DNA from: Nemophila menziesii
Lineage: Eukaryota > Streptophyta > Magnoliopsida > Boraginales > Hydrophyllaceae
Assembly (NCBI GenBank): GCA_029959085.1
Contig: JARWIR010000010.1
Location: 19,117,001-19,181,000, forward strand
Direction of reading: 5' to 3'
Length of the DNA stretch: 64,000 nucleotides
Position 1 is the stretch's first letter. Each line of letters opens with the position of its first letter. The notes under the pieces were generated by a model that saw nothing but the letters and a program-made list of their open reading frames with translations, ran no database searches and was not told the origin of the DNA. The translations under genes and the position numbers were made by a program. Positions 1 through 10,393 of this stretch are shown one piece after another.

Positions 1-98
1 AACGCCTAGAATTTTAACTAGGCGTAAGTGGCTGAGGGGGGAGTTGACGCCTAGGCGGCGCCTAGGCGGGGAGATCTACATCATAGCCTACACCTCAA
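1..98. mobile_element. hAT-like non-autonomous element end (partial)
   Basis: The first 100 bases hold repeated GCCTAGGCG-type words (around 5-9, 49-58 and 60-68). The same vocabulary fills both ends of the hAT MITE at 11839-12419, which is bounded by an 8-bp duplication. The outer end is off the window, so no target duplication can be checked. Inference: terminal fragment of the same MITE family. Confidence 0.45.
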
Positions 99-159
99 AA
101 ACACTAATACCTTTCTCATAATGAAATATATACTAAAAAAACTAATTTAAACATAAATT

Positions 160-230
160 AAAAACATAAAAAAAATTGCGGGTTGTCTCCCGTACAGCAT
201 TTTTGTTAACGTCTTTCAAAGTTAGACGCG
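160..230 (-). other. Conserved Athila post-coding block
   Basis: On the minus strand this contains AAAGACGTTAACAAAAATGC followed by GGGAGACAACCC. Closely similar blocks occur after the coding part of copy C (26926-26975) and copy X (59947-60010). The same kind of motif follows pol in related plant elements. It marks the end of coding sequence and is not translated in any obvious frame. Confidence 0.6.
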
Positions 231-242
231 TTACCTCTATCA

Positions 243-1256
243 AGATTTCCGTATATAGCCTCCCCAGCAATGAGCAAGGCTATGCACGTCTACTAACCTC
301 CGTTTAATACCCCTCTTGGGCCTGACCTCTATCACTTTAGCTGAAACAACATTTTTGACTATGAATGGTCCCATCCACAAATCTTTGTGACTTCATGGCC
401 TATTCTCTGGTTTGCGGGCTTTCCATATAACTTCATGGCCGACCACAAACTCACTCATTTGTCTAGTATCCACAGGGTTTGCGTGGATTTCTTCCGGGAT
501 TCTATAATGTGAAAGAGTGTGGATGATAGGAATTGTGGTATCTAACTTTCTTGGTTTCTTATTCCAGAAATAGAATGTCTCAGATAAATTTTTAGCACAG
601 AGGGTTATTGTTCCCTCCTGGAAGTTGATAATGCTTTGACCTGTGGCCGAGAACGACCTTCCAAGTATAATTAGATATTGCTTATCTGCATCATAATCAA
701 GAATAACAAAGTTAGTAGGAATGGTGATATTACATGGTTGGACATGAACGTCCTCCACTGTTCCCCATGTCTTTTTCACGGAGCTATCCGCAAATTGTAA
801 CTTCACGGGAGCTTTTTCCATCTTCTTGAGTCCAAGCCTATCGAACACAAACTTGGGCATAATATTCACACTTGAACCTGTATCACACATAGCTTTCACT
901 TTGAGCATACCACTGATTTGAATAGGAAGATTAAAGCTTCCTAGATCTTTGAGTTTGAGTGGTAACTCCATTTTAACTCTTCTTGAGACTCTCTCAGTAT
1001 GAGCCACAATCTCTTTACTGGCTTCTACACTCGCTTCTTTCTCTGGAATAACTTGCATAAATACTTATTGCGGTGTAAGCCCTTTCTTCGCAATCTCAAG
1101 CATTTGGTCGTTGATATTTTCTGGACTATACGCCTCTACATATGTCTTGAGTTCAATGTCAACCTTTGGATTTTTCTTAGGAATAGATGGTGACATTGTC
1201 AATTGGTGGCGAGCCAACCTTCTCTTCTTCTTTCTCTTCTTGCACAGCAGGTGCAA
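243..1256 (-). pseudogene. Athila-type aspartic protease joined to an integrase-tail-like region (copy A)
   Basis: An uninterrupted frame at 393-1058 (221 codons) encodes a retropepsin-like domain. The active-site motif is CDTGSSVN, where most relatives have CDLGAS; VILDYDAD and ILGRSF follow in the order usual for Athila proteases. The linker before it is at 1065-1256. After PIIHT the frame continues into VGHEVIWKARKP, and past one stop at 393 into DLWMGPFIVKNV and LVDVHSL, which resembles the C-terminal tail of a Ty3/gypsy integrase. Reverse transcriptase, RNase H and the integrase core are absent, so the join is best read as an internal deletion. The tail assignment is weaker than the protease. 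Confidence 0.65.
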
Positions 1257-3058
1257 CCTCTACTTTCTGCTCTTTTGAGGCTTCTTCCTCTTTCTATTTG
1301 GCTCTACTAGCGTGTAGCTCAATAACCAATCTAATCTCTTCTTTCATGTCCTTGAGAAGATCTATAAATTCGGATATTTCAGAAAAATCCGAATCTTCTG
1401 AAAAGTAAGAGTTTTCGGGGCTAGACTTGGTTGGTTTATTTTCAATTTCTGGAACTTCCACGGCAATTTTTGTTGCATGTGGTACTTTCTTTTCTATTTC
1501 AAGGCAAATTTCCTTACAAGATTCGAACCCAACATTGACATCACCTCCTTCAATGGCCTTCACATCTCTTGCTTCCACAATATTAGTTAAATATTTCTTC
1601 AATTGATCTAATTGTGTGCCCAAGTTCTGAATTGTGGCCTCTTGTTCTCTAAAGTTTTCATTATGTGATTGGATATTATTCGTAATTAGATCCATAAAAT
1701 TTTGTAGTTTCTTCTCTGATATTATTCCTTCTTGAGGATGTTGTGGTAAAGTCTTCTGAGCTAGAGTATCGGTATACGCGTCATTGGTTGGTTGTTGTGG
1801 AGGAGCTGGTCTATTAAAAGTCTGATTTCCTTGATAAGGACCTTGACCTCTCGGTTGGTAAGTGTTGTTCTCGGGACGAGTTTGATATACCTTTATTTGC
1901 CGCAACCTAAGGATTTGAATACTGCATAGCCGGATGATTTCTATTACCAAACTGATAATTCCCTCTATTAGAAATGAAGTAGACAGATGCTGGATTTCCA
2001 TCACACTCTTCTCATGTATGATTTGGTACCTCACATTGTAGACAACCTTGTGCTTCTTGCACTACATTTGTTGCAGCTAAATTTTGACGTTTTTGTTGCA
2101 TCTCAAGCTTTATCTTTTTTACTTGATTTTCTATGTTGTTAATTTAACTGATTGAGCAGTTTTTGTACTTAATCGAAGCATTCCTTTGTTATTTTTAATA
2201 GGAGCTCGCAAAATTGGCCAACTCCTTTCTGTTTCAACAATACGTTCCATACCTTCTGCAGCTTCTGTAGGATCCATGGACACAAATCCTCCTCTTCCAA
2301 GATTATCTACCCTCAATCCACTTTCTACATTAAATACCTTGATTTAACATGGCTAACTGTAGAGATGGGGTATAACTGTGGACTGGACATCTTGCTAACT
2401 TATGTTGAAACCTTGTCCATGCGTCTCCTACTTCTTCATCATTCTCTTGGCGAAAACTAGCAAACTCCATCTGGTCTTTTTAATCTCATACTCTTTGGAT
2501 AAAAACTTTTATAGAATGCGGCTTGTAGTTCATCCCAAGTGTTAATTGTGTTTGGTGGTTGTCTATCTAGCAAATCACCAGCCCTTCCGGTCAAGAAGAA
2601 CGTAAACATATGACAATATAGTTGATCGCATGTAATGCCAGGAGTAATATAGGTATCACAAATCTGTATAAACTTCTGAATAGCTCTTACCAGATCTTGA
2701 ATTGCTGCACCACTATAGTGTCCATAACTCGCAAATTGATGAGCATACCCGGATCGGGCCTGAACTTTATATTACGGATCACCAGAGAACGATAACCTAA
2801 TGGTTGAACTCGAAAAGGTGCTTCCAAACCTGGGAGATCTTCTTCTTGACATTGATTATTTCTGTTATCTCATGGTGGTGCTTGAGGAATAGGTTTCACC
2901 TGAATAATTAGCAATTGAATTTGATTATTATTAGCATTAAGATTATCCTCAGGTGGTGGCATTAAATCCTCGTGATTAGACATGGTTTTTCTTTGTTCTC
3001 TCTCTTCCTTTAAGCGTTTGTTGTAAGCCGTGAACTCACGTTCAGGATTCTCGAGCAT
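1257..3058 (-). pseudogene. Athila-type gag (copy A), disrupted
   Basis: The likely start is at 3058 (MLENPEREFTAYNKRLKEER), about 100 bases inside the primer binding site. Recognisable blocks follow in several frames: a capsid-like region whose relatives in copies B and D carry PGLGAPF and VQPLGY, then VDNLGRGGFVSMDPTEAAEG (2131-2316). Next is a CX2CX4HX4C zinc knuckle at about 2040 (CLQCEVPNH, with a stop inside), and a Q/N-rich C-terminal region with the heptad-like ITNNIQSHNENFREQEATI (1294-2034). The protein would package element RNA in a virus-like particle. Stops and frameshifts make it non-functional. Confidence 0.7.
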
Positions 3059-3154
3059 ACACTAAAACCTGAAAGAGACAAAAAAAGAGTAAATCTGAAA
3101 AATAACAAAAAACAACTACATTAAAAATCAAACCCACACGCTAACGAGACACAA

Positions 3155-3173
3155 TTCCCAAGCAGCGGCGCCA
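3155..3173 (-). other. Primer binding site (tRNA-Asp), copy A
   Basis: On the minus strand this reads TGGCGCCGCTGCTTGGGAA, six bases inside the LTR end. It matches the complement of a plant tRNA-Asp 3' end (TGGCGCCGTTGCCGGGGA) with a few differences. tRNA-Asp priming is typical of the Athila lineage. Confidence 0.75.
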
Positions 3174-3179
3174 AAAACT

Positions 3180-4676
3180 TGGTGGGGGAACGAGTGTGAT
3201 AAAAATGAGATTAAAATAAATAAGAAGAAACACTCTCACTTCCACGTCACTCATTGCAAGTAAAACAGGTCGCACGCAAGTTTTAAAGATAAGTTCAGAT
3301 TCGTTCTCAGGGGCGTAGTGTGTTATACGAATGGATTACAAGAAAGCGTAGTAAGAATTAGCTCAATGAATTTAAAGACAAGAAAAGTAAATAAGGATGA
3401 TTGAGGAAATAATGATTAATTAAACTAAAGACAATAAAATAAAAGATGTAAGAATAAGATGAGAAATATAGCTTAGGGTTGCTAGTATGGATTTTATCCT
3501 TCTATTTCTTATACTAGTTAATAAGGGTGATTAAAGCTTATAAAGTAAGTAGCCCGGATTCTATATTCCTCCTAACCCCCTTTCGGGTGGACTTAGGTGG
3601 CAGCCTAACAATTACCTGGGGACTTGGGTAAGGGGACCCTGCGCAATGATCGCTGATTAAAAATCAAACCCTAATGACTATCTAGTTAGCCAAGCTTTTC
3701 CGGATCACTACCGCACACTAGACGTTTATATGGTGTTTCAGTAATTAGATACCCCTTCTAGGTGACCATCTAACTACTATTAATGGGGTAGTCTATACTT
3801 GTGCACTAGCAAGAACTACGGTCAATATATCAAAGCACATAAAACAAGTATAAAGGTTAAGAAGATAGAATCAATTTAATAAAATTTTCCCAAACAAACT
3901 TAGATAGAAGAAAATAGAATTCAAAGATTATACATATACAAAACCCAAGCTAAAGGAATTTTAGTTCATGCCGAAAAAAATAAACTAAAATAAAGATAGA
4001 TACTGTCAACTTCCTACTCTTGAATGACTACGGATTTATTAAGGTTTAAAACTGAGCAAGGACATGTTTACAATGATAAGAGGGTGTATTTATATGTGTT
4101 AAGAAAGACCCTAGGTCGAAATATTGAGTGGAAGGAAAGTAATTGGAATCCTTTTTCAACTCAAATTCGTTTCCTAAAATACCGAAGAGGATAATAACTG
4201 CTCACGATTTTGATCATATCTTCTTTGTTCTTGGTTCAGTTTTTGCCTACTTTATAATGAAATAAACGCAGCAAAAATATCTATCTTTACTATTTTGAAT
4301 GCTCATGCAAATTCCTAGTCGATTTGAAGTTATCGTCACTTTAGTGGACGTAGCTGCAGAATTTTAGATTTACTTGGCAGTTTTTCCCTTCCTATTTTAT
4401 CTCTCTTTCCCTTTTATCTCTTGATTCCTTCAATATATATTCTTTACTTATCTTCTTAGAATTTATTTGGCATCTAATTATATTCCATAAACCCTCAAGA
4501 GCTTCACATTAACACAAACATTGAACCAAATATGCTCTAAAAGTAATAAATCATCAAATCAAGACAAGAAATAGGAAATTATCAAAATACGAATAAAAAT
4601 ATCTAATTCATTAGTCAAATACACCTAAAATGATGTCTCCAACCTATATTATTATATCACAAACAGGGAGACATTA
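3180..4676 (-). repeat. LTR of copy A
   Basis: The 1.5-kb LTR runs, in element orientation, from TAATGTCTCCC (ancestrally TGATGTCTCCC) at 4676 to CCA at 3180. The outer 60 bases form a short inverted repeat, TGTCTCC ... GGAGACATCA, present in every Athila LTR here. It aligns with the LTRs of copies B, D and E, and more distantly with C and X. The sequence right of 4676 is unrelated. Confidence 0.85.
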
Positions 4677-7161
4677 ATTATCTATAAAAAATATTAAAAA
4701 AATAAATAAATTGTCTTTAGCCAGGACAATGTCCTCGCTAAAGATGAAAGCTGAAAATTTGGACACGCGTAAGGCAGTCAATGTTCCCGCCTCTCCAACG
4801 AGGACAATGTCCTCGCTAAAGACCTTGCCGAAAAATATAAAGTGCTTGCTAAAGACCACCATTAAAATAGTCCCTTAAAAACTCTGGCAACATCCCCACC
4901 CCGGCACTCCCCAACATCAAAAAGTTCCTAATTTCAACTTTAAAGGTACTAATTCCTTCCAATTATAAATGTTCATCAATTTTTTTATTGTAAAATATGA
5001 ACTAACTATATTTTTTGTTTTGATGTTGGTTTGTGGTGCTACTATATCAACTAATTAACACAAATATTCGACAATTAAGGTATGTAATCCAACCTATTCA
5101 TTTTTTTTCCTATTTATAGAAAATATTAATTTTGACATTTATTTTACATGCTTTTAAATTCTGAATTATTGGAGTAGTTAGTGTATATTATTTACTTACT
5201 TAAGGTGTAGAAAAACAATGTTTAGGAGGTGTTTAATTTTGAAATTTTTGTAAATTAATGGTGAATTTTATCTAATTTTGATTGTTAAATTTCAATTTTA
5301 GATAAGAGATTAGTGTGAATTTTATATAAGGTTAGGGTTAAAATGTAATTTACAGAAACTTTAGGGTTAAAAAAGTACTTTTGTAAAATTTAGGGGTCAA
5401 AATTTTACGGTTCAGATAAAATTCTGGAAGATCAAACACCCCAGAGAATTGGAAGAGACGGTTAAGATGTGGGACTCGGAAATGTGTCAGGTAATTATTG
5501 TACTTTAAAATCTTACAAAAAATATTCTCTTTATTGACTTCCTTGCTTTCTTTTGTTTTGTTTTGTTTTGTTTTGTTTAAAAACTACCATCAAGCTTCAG
5601 TGAATATAGATAATAGGAAGTTGCAGCAAAACCCAAGCGGGGCAGGTTCTACGACCTACACTAGGAAGAGGACTTCCTTGATTTGGTAAGGAATTCATTT
5701 AAATAATTCTGAACACCTTCTTTATTTGACTGATTGATTAAAATAGGGGGAGGATAAAAATAAGACCCCTCGATTGACCGAGGGTAGGATCCCAGCCACA
5801 GACACAACAAGATTTGTATCTTCCCCGGATAAAAAATCTTTTGAGGAATCGGGTTTGACAAGAAAAAGAATGGGTGGAGGAGCGAGAAGTACGAGCAAGC
5901 AGATGTAAGTTTTATAATACGCAAACATTTAGACTTACAAATTAAAATTTTACATTTTATTTATTGAACAGGATGCACTGAAGGCCATTATGCAAAACAA
6001 AGTGCGGGAACCGCAGAGTCAGACTGGCTCTTCATCATCTATACCCACCTTATCGCAACAGGAACAAGTTGATGCGGTCATGGAGGCGGCTCGCTTACGG
6101 TTGAGGGACGAGACGTGCTACTGGGTCCGTAGAGTTGGACACCCGCTTCTGGCCAAGATAACGAGTACTAGTTCTTCTGATACAGTCAGCGATAAGATGC
6201 TGAGGGGCTACCAATAGATGATGGCCGCCCTCAATGAATTCCTTGTCTTCATAAGCAAGGATCCTATGCCAGATGACATGTCTTGATCCTCGACCTCCAC
6301 ATCTAGTACCCGACCCACGAATGAGGCGATCGACGCGTGGATGAGTGGGGACATCACGTTACTTAATCGGTGTAGGGCCAAACGTGGATTCAAGGAAGTT
6401 GTGCCTCCATCCGAGACTCCAGCCGGTGATACTTCGGATCCCGCTCGAGCCACTTCTTCTGTTGCTCCTCTGACTGCTGATCTTCCTTCTGTTGCTCCTC
6501 CTGCTACTCCCACTGTCGATCCTCCTACTGCTCCCTTTACCTGCTTATGGTCGAGGGTTATAGTTTAGATGATAATACTACTAGATTGTAGTTTATACGT
6601 TATTTTGTATTTTTTATGTATACTTTGACTCTTTTTGACTTTTTAGTCATTTTACTATGTTTGACTTTTTTTTATATCGGTTATCGTTTATTATATATCG
6701 GGTTTATTTTTGTTTTTTGTTTTGTTTATAGACAATATAAAATAAATTAAAAAAATAATAATAATAAAATTAATTAATTAATTAATTTAAAAAACTCTTT
6801 TTGAAAAGTTCTCGCTAAAGATAAGGGGTCAAAGACGAGGACTTTTCCGTCACGTTTGACCATATCTTTTGCGAGTATTTCGCCGTCGCAAAACTTTATC
6901 TTTAGCGAAGTAGAGAGTCATCGTTAAAGATAGGTTGGCTCACGCGAGGACGTATAGATGTCGTCGCGTAAGCGGTCTTTAGCGACGAATCTTTCGCAAG
7001 AACTTTTTAGAGTCGTTCGTGAGAACTTATGCCTTCGCAAAAGATAAGACACGCGTAGCAGTACATATCATTGTTAAAAAAAAAAAGATTACCACTGACG
7101 CTGAAATAGATTTCTTTACGTTAACGATGAAATGATATAACATTAGTGAAGATATCCATGG
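4677..7161 (+). mobile_element. CACTA-like element remnant
   Basis: Both ends are rich in short repeats built on TTTAGCGAGGAC/GTCCTCGCTAAA (4710-4860 left; 6800-7050 right), in direct and inverted orientation. This is the subterminal pattern of CACTA (En/Spm) elements. A decayed accessory ORF lies between. I could not find the CACTA terminal bases or a 3-bp target duplication, so boundaries are approximate. 4890-5450 and 6570-6790 are AT-rich and hold no recognisable gene; 5553-5578 is a short TTTTG repeat. Confidence 0.5.
5590..6568 (+). pseudogene. CACTA accessory gene remnant (plant transposase, Ptta/En/Spm-like)
   Basis: Separate coding blocks look like exons of the accessory protein of CACTA elements. 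5600-5686 encodes a basic, Gly/Ser/Thr-rich stretch (NPSGAGSTTYTRKRTS). About 5840-5905 encodes a short charged block (KKKNGW). 5970-6217 encodes MQNKVREPQSQTG and then an acidic helix-like segment with VDAVMEAARLRLRDE. 6341-6568 ends in a Pro/Ala/Thr-rich tail. There is no uninterrupted gene. The family match is by pattern (basic Gly/Ser box, then a Q-rich and helical region), so the function (DNA-binding helper of TNP2) is inferred. Confidence 0.4.
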
Positions 7162-7668
7162 CCCCTAATCAGTGGCGGATCCAGGACAAAAATTGAGGGG
7201 GGGCTTAAAATATAAGGGGGTTCGGGGGCAGCGCCCTCGAAATTTTTTTTTAGGGTGTATAGTGAACTTGGGTACATCATCTCTTTTCTTAAGTTATTTA
7301 ATACTAACACAATATTTATGTAAATACCAATATTAAAATACGCTTTAGGTAATCAAATTCTTAAAAAGACACATAAATTAAAAAACTTACTGAATTTTTT
7401 TAGCTTTTGTAAAGAAGTAGATTGTTGCGGCTGTCGAATGAATCCAGAATAATTTGTAAAAGATTGATATTAAAGTAATATTTGTAGAGATAATACTGTG
7501 TAATTTATAGAAAATAATGTTTTAGTTAGGTTAAAGAAAATTAATGGGCTTATAAATATTAAAAAAAGCTTTCTTTAACAACAAGATACTAATATTAAAA
7601 AAAAAAAAAAAAGTCAGGGGGGGTTGAGCCCCCTCTGGGCCCAACATAGGTCTGCCTCTGCCCCTAAT
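7162..7668. mobile_element. hAT-type MITE with 8-bp target duplication
   Basis: The element at 7170-7660 (491 bp) starts CAGTGGCGGATCCAGG; read inward from the right end it starts CAGAGGCAGACCTATG, an imperfect inverted terminus. It is flanked by exact 8-bp copies of CCCCTAAT at 7162-7169 and 7661-7668, the duplication length of hAT transposases. The interior is AT-rich with G- and C-runs next to the termini and has no coding capacity. Confidence 0.85.
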
Positions 7669-9882
7669 GATAAAAATTGTAAAACTGAAATATTAGTTAT
7701 ATATAGTTTTATATCTTTCTTTTTATTTGTGTTCAGTGTTCAGTTATTTCCATTATCACTTCGTTCTTTTAGCTGCCAAGGATAAATTCGAATCGAGGTA
7801 TTTAGATGGCCCATTTTGTGAGTCGGGATCGACAAGTTGAATTTATTGCAATCTGAAATAGTCATCTACAATGATGTGAATCCATATAATAATTGTGTAG
7901 AGATAACTTCACAATCCACAGAGAAATTATATCCACGATAGCCAAATATGCTACACACCTTTTTCTTCTCGGCCGAAGTAGAGATATACTATGAAGTAAA
8001 AGTAAGATTATAAAAGAAATCAGCGGAATATAGTTAACCCTATTAAAAGACCTAAGAAAATGATAGGAGTATATTGAGGAAAATGGCAGAGTGTTAAGTG
8101 TTAAGCAATTTAACACTTATTGTATTTTAATTATAAGTATTTTGACAAAAAAAAAAAAAGTGTTAAGTAATTTAAGTCGGTCAAACTATTTTCAACCCCA
8201 ATACTCCTAAGTCCTATCTACCATGCACCACCCTGTTCCAGGTCGGCGGCAAAAAAACAAATGAGCGGATTTAAAACCATAATGATCTGATCCACTAGAA
8301 AAACGAATTTTATAATGAAAAAAATTATACACCTCAACCATGGCCAGTCTAGCTAAAAGTCAACCTACTGGGATCCAAAATAAGGACATATCATTTCTAA
8401 GAATCTGTGAATGGAATTTGTTTTGGCTAAATCTAGCAATCATTGATATATTGAGATCGGAAAACTTCATATTATGATTTTATGTTTGCTAAAGTTGAAA
8501 TTATCTCACATCTTTATCCATTTAATTAAACAAGAATATACATATTATATTATATTAATATTAAGTAGACTGGAGAAGCATGTGCATGTAGCAAGTATGC
8601 TATGCAATAATATTGCCAACTGACCAATAAAAAATACAACCACCATAGCAACATAGAACATGAGAGACATAGTGAATGCCTCCTTCAGGAGTAGAGAAAG
8701 AAAAAGGTTTTGCTAGCCCATGTCTTATTTATGCCTTTCTCTTTCCATTATTCTTTCCACTACATTAGAAAGTACTCTCCCTTTAATATATCACTTATCT
8801 ACAAGAGCCGTTTGTAGATAAACTAATCAAAGTAACATATATACTTTTTAGGTTTAATGACTGAATTTTTCATCCTTCTAAATTTTCAAATTCTTACAAA
8901 ATATCCCTAATACCTTTTATGAATATTTCAATCCATAAGTGGTTTTTAATCATTTTAAGAATCAAGAATTTTAAATTTATTAGAATGCTCTAGCTTTAAA
9001 TTTACACCTCACTAGCTAATATTACCACAATTCATAAACATTTAGATATTAACCTTACTGAGTAAAATAACTTTATATATATAATCAGAAAAAGAATCAT
9101 TAATTTCTTAACAAACGTGAAGCTCTTAAACATTTGAGGGTATGAAATTGTAGGCATATATATTTGTATATCAACTGAATTTAGAAAGAAACATACTCCT
9201 ACTTAATGTGGAATTAAATATTGAATTTGGTCGAGTCACATTAAGTTAAGGCTTGACTCATATGTTTATTTAATTTTGCTCTAATCATTTATCTCAATTT
9301 TATGCATTTAAACTCCCACATGTATGAAAAGGAAATTTAGAGTATATAACTTCTTTTACAGGGAAAATTGTTAATTTTTAAAACCACTACATAATATCTT
9401 TAGATAGTCATTTTAGTTTCATTTAGTGTATTTTTTGGGTCGCATATACATTTTGTTCAGTATGGAACCCTATAATTTCATAACATAATGGAAGTTCCAA
9501 GCGTAAGGGAATTAATTAATCCTTATATTCATATCTAAAGTGCTAGCTTCCAATAATTTATGAACTATACACAAACTTTTTCCTTTAGCCACTTCGCATT
9601 GTCCTATCTCGTGCAACCTTATCACATGTCCCGCAACTATTATGGATTGCTTTTTCATGATATGCAACTGTTGACAAAATTCATTTGGAGATTTCCCAAT
9701 TATTGCAAGGCCAAGCAAATTGAAGTTGTTACAATCATTAAAGAATGTCCAAATTCAATGAACTAAATTAGTTTTATCTCTAATTTATAAACATTAATTA
9801 TCCACCTATCACAATGGTCTTTAGTAACAACATAGTACATTAATGTGGAATCTCTAAAATTTAATTATTAAAGATCATCAAT
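7669..9882. other. Unassigned AT-rich DNA
   Basis: I see no transposon termini or known domain across this stretch, apart from the short ORF at 9512-9777. 8600-8760 has a CCAAT-like box followed by a pyrimidine-rich tract that could be a promoter remnant, but no gene follows. The right edge carries one copy of the LINE1 target duplication. Confidence 0.5.
9512..9777 (-). CDS. Unrecognised ORF or exon
   Basis: A minus-strand frame stays open from about 9774 to a stop at 9512. It has balanced amino-acid use, including LLGLAIIGKSPNEFCQQLH and HVIRLHEIGQCEVAKGKSL. An AG that could be a splice acceptor (CTAATTTAG) precedes it near 9768. The overlapping plus-strand frame looks less protein-like. 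I do not recognise the family and see no neighbouring exon. It may be an exon of a broken host gene or chance. Confidence 0.2.
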
Positions 9883-9898
9883 AACAATAATAACTCAA

Positions 9899-10391
9899 CA
9901 TACTAGATTGAGCTTTGCCAGAGTCTGCATTGAGATGGACCTCAACAAAGGGCTCATTGATCCCTTTGACATATATATGAATGGTTAGTTACATGAAGTG
10001 GTGGTAAAATGCAATTGGAGGCCAGTTATCTGCAAATCATGTAATGTGTTAAGTCATGACACTAAAAATATAAAGGTGAAACAAGTATGGAGGGAAAAAG
10101 GTAAAGAGAATAGTAAAGTACCTACTAATGGAAGGCCAGTTGGAGGTGAGGTTGGGCCATAAGATGTAGGCTCGATTTGAATCTCAAGGTCAAAAGTGGA
10201 TTCAAGTGTCTCAGAAGAAGAGCTCAGGATCTCCAGCTCAGCAGACTGAGGGAAACTCGAGTGCTACAACTTCAAATAGTTTTAGCATCCTTGAAGAAGA
10301 CAATAACCAGGAAGAGGTGGCTAGTAACTTAGTTGAAGAACCAATGAGGGTGGTTCATGTAAAGCGTCCTGATCCTATACCTTTATGTTAG
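9899..10391 (+). pseudogene. LINE1 ORF1 C-terminal part (DUF4283 / zinc knuckle)
   Basis: It opens inside the protein at RLSFARVCIEMDLNKG, matching the RNA-binding DUF4283 region of plant L1 ORF1. A zinc-knuckle remnant follows (CKSCNVLSHDTKN, C-x2-C-x4-H with the last Cys lost). 10206-10391 encodes a Ser/Gln-rich tail containing NSFSILEE, a usual motif near the ORF1 end. The protein would coat LINE RNA. The 5' end is missing because of truncation, and stops are present near 9990 and 10160. Confidence 0.65.
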
Positions 10392-10393
10392 TT

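Larger units (their letters stand above)
99..4676 (-). mobile_element. Athila-type Ty3/gypsy retrotransposon, copy A (partial)
   Basis: Read on the minus strand the order is LTR (4676 to 3180), tRNA-Asp primer binding site, gag, aspartic protease, an integrase-tail-like stretch, then a conserved post-coding block near 230-160. The 3' LTR lies outside the window or is lost. Gag motifs, the PBS and the protease place it in the Athila/Tat branch of Ty3/gypsy. No reverse transcriptase or RNase H is visible between protease and tail, so this is a deletion derivative. Many stops and frame changes show it is old. Bases 99-160 are plain AT-rich sequence. Confidence 0.85.

Noticed and set aside
6208..6513. 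101-codon minus-strand frame opposite the CACTA accessory gene
   Set aside because: Its Gly/Ala/Val-rich composition mirrors the Pro/Ala/Ser-rich plus-strand coding sequence; a shadow frame.
9386..9410. CACTACATAATATC resembling a CACTA terminus
   Set aside because: No subterminal repeats follow it and no partner end or 3-bp duplication could be found; the word is short enough to occur by chance.
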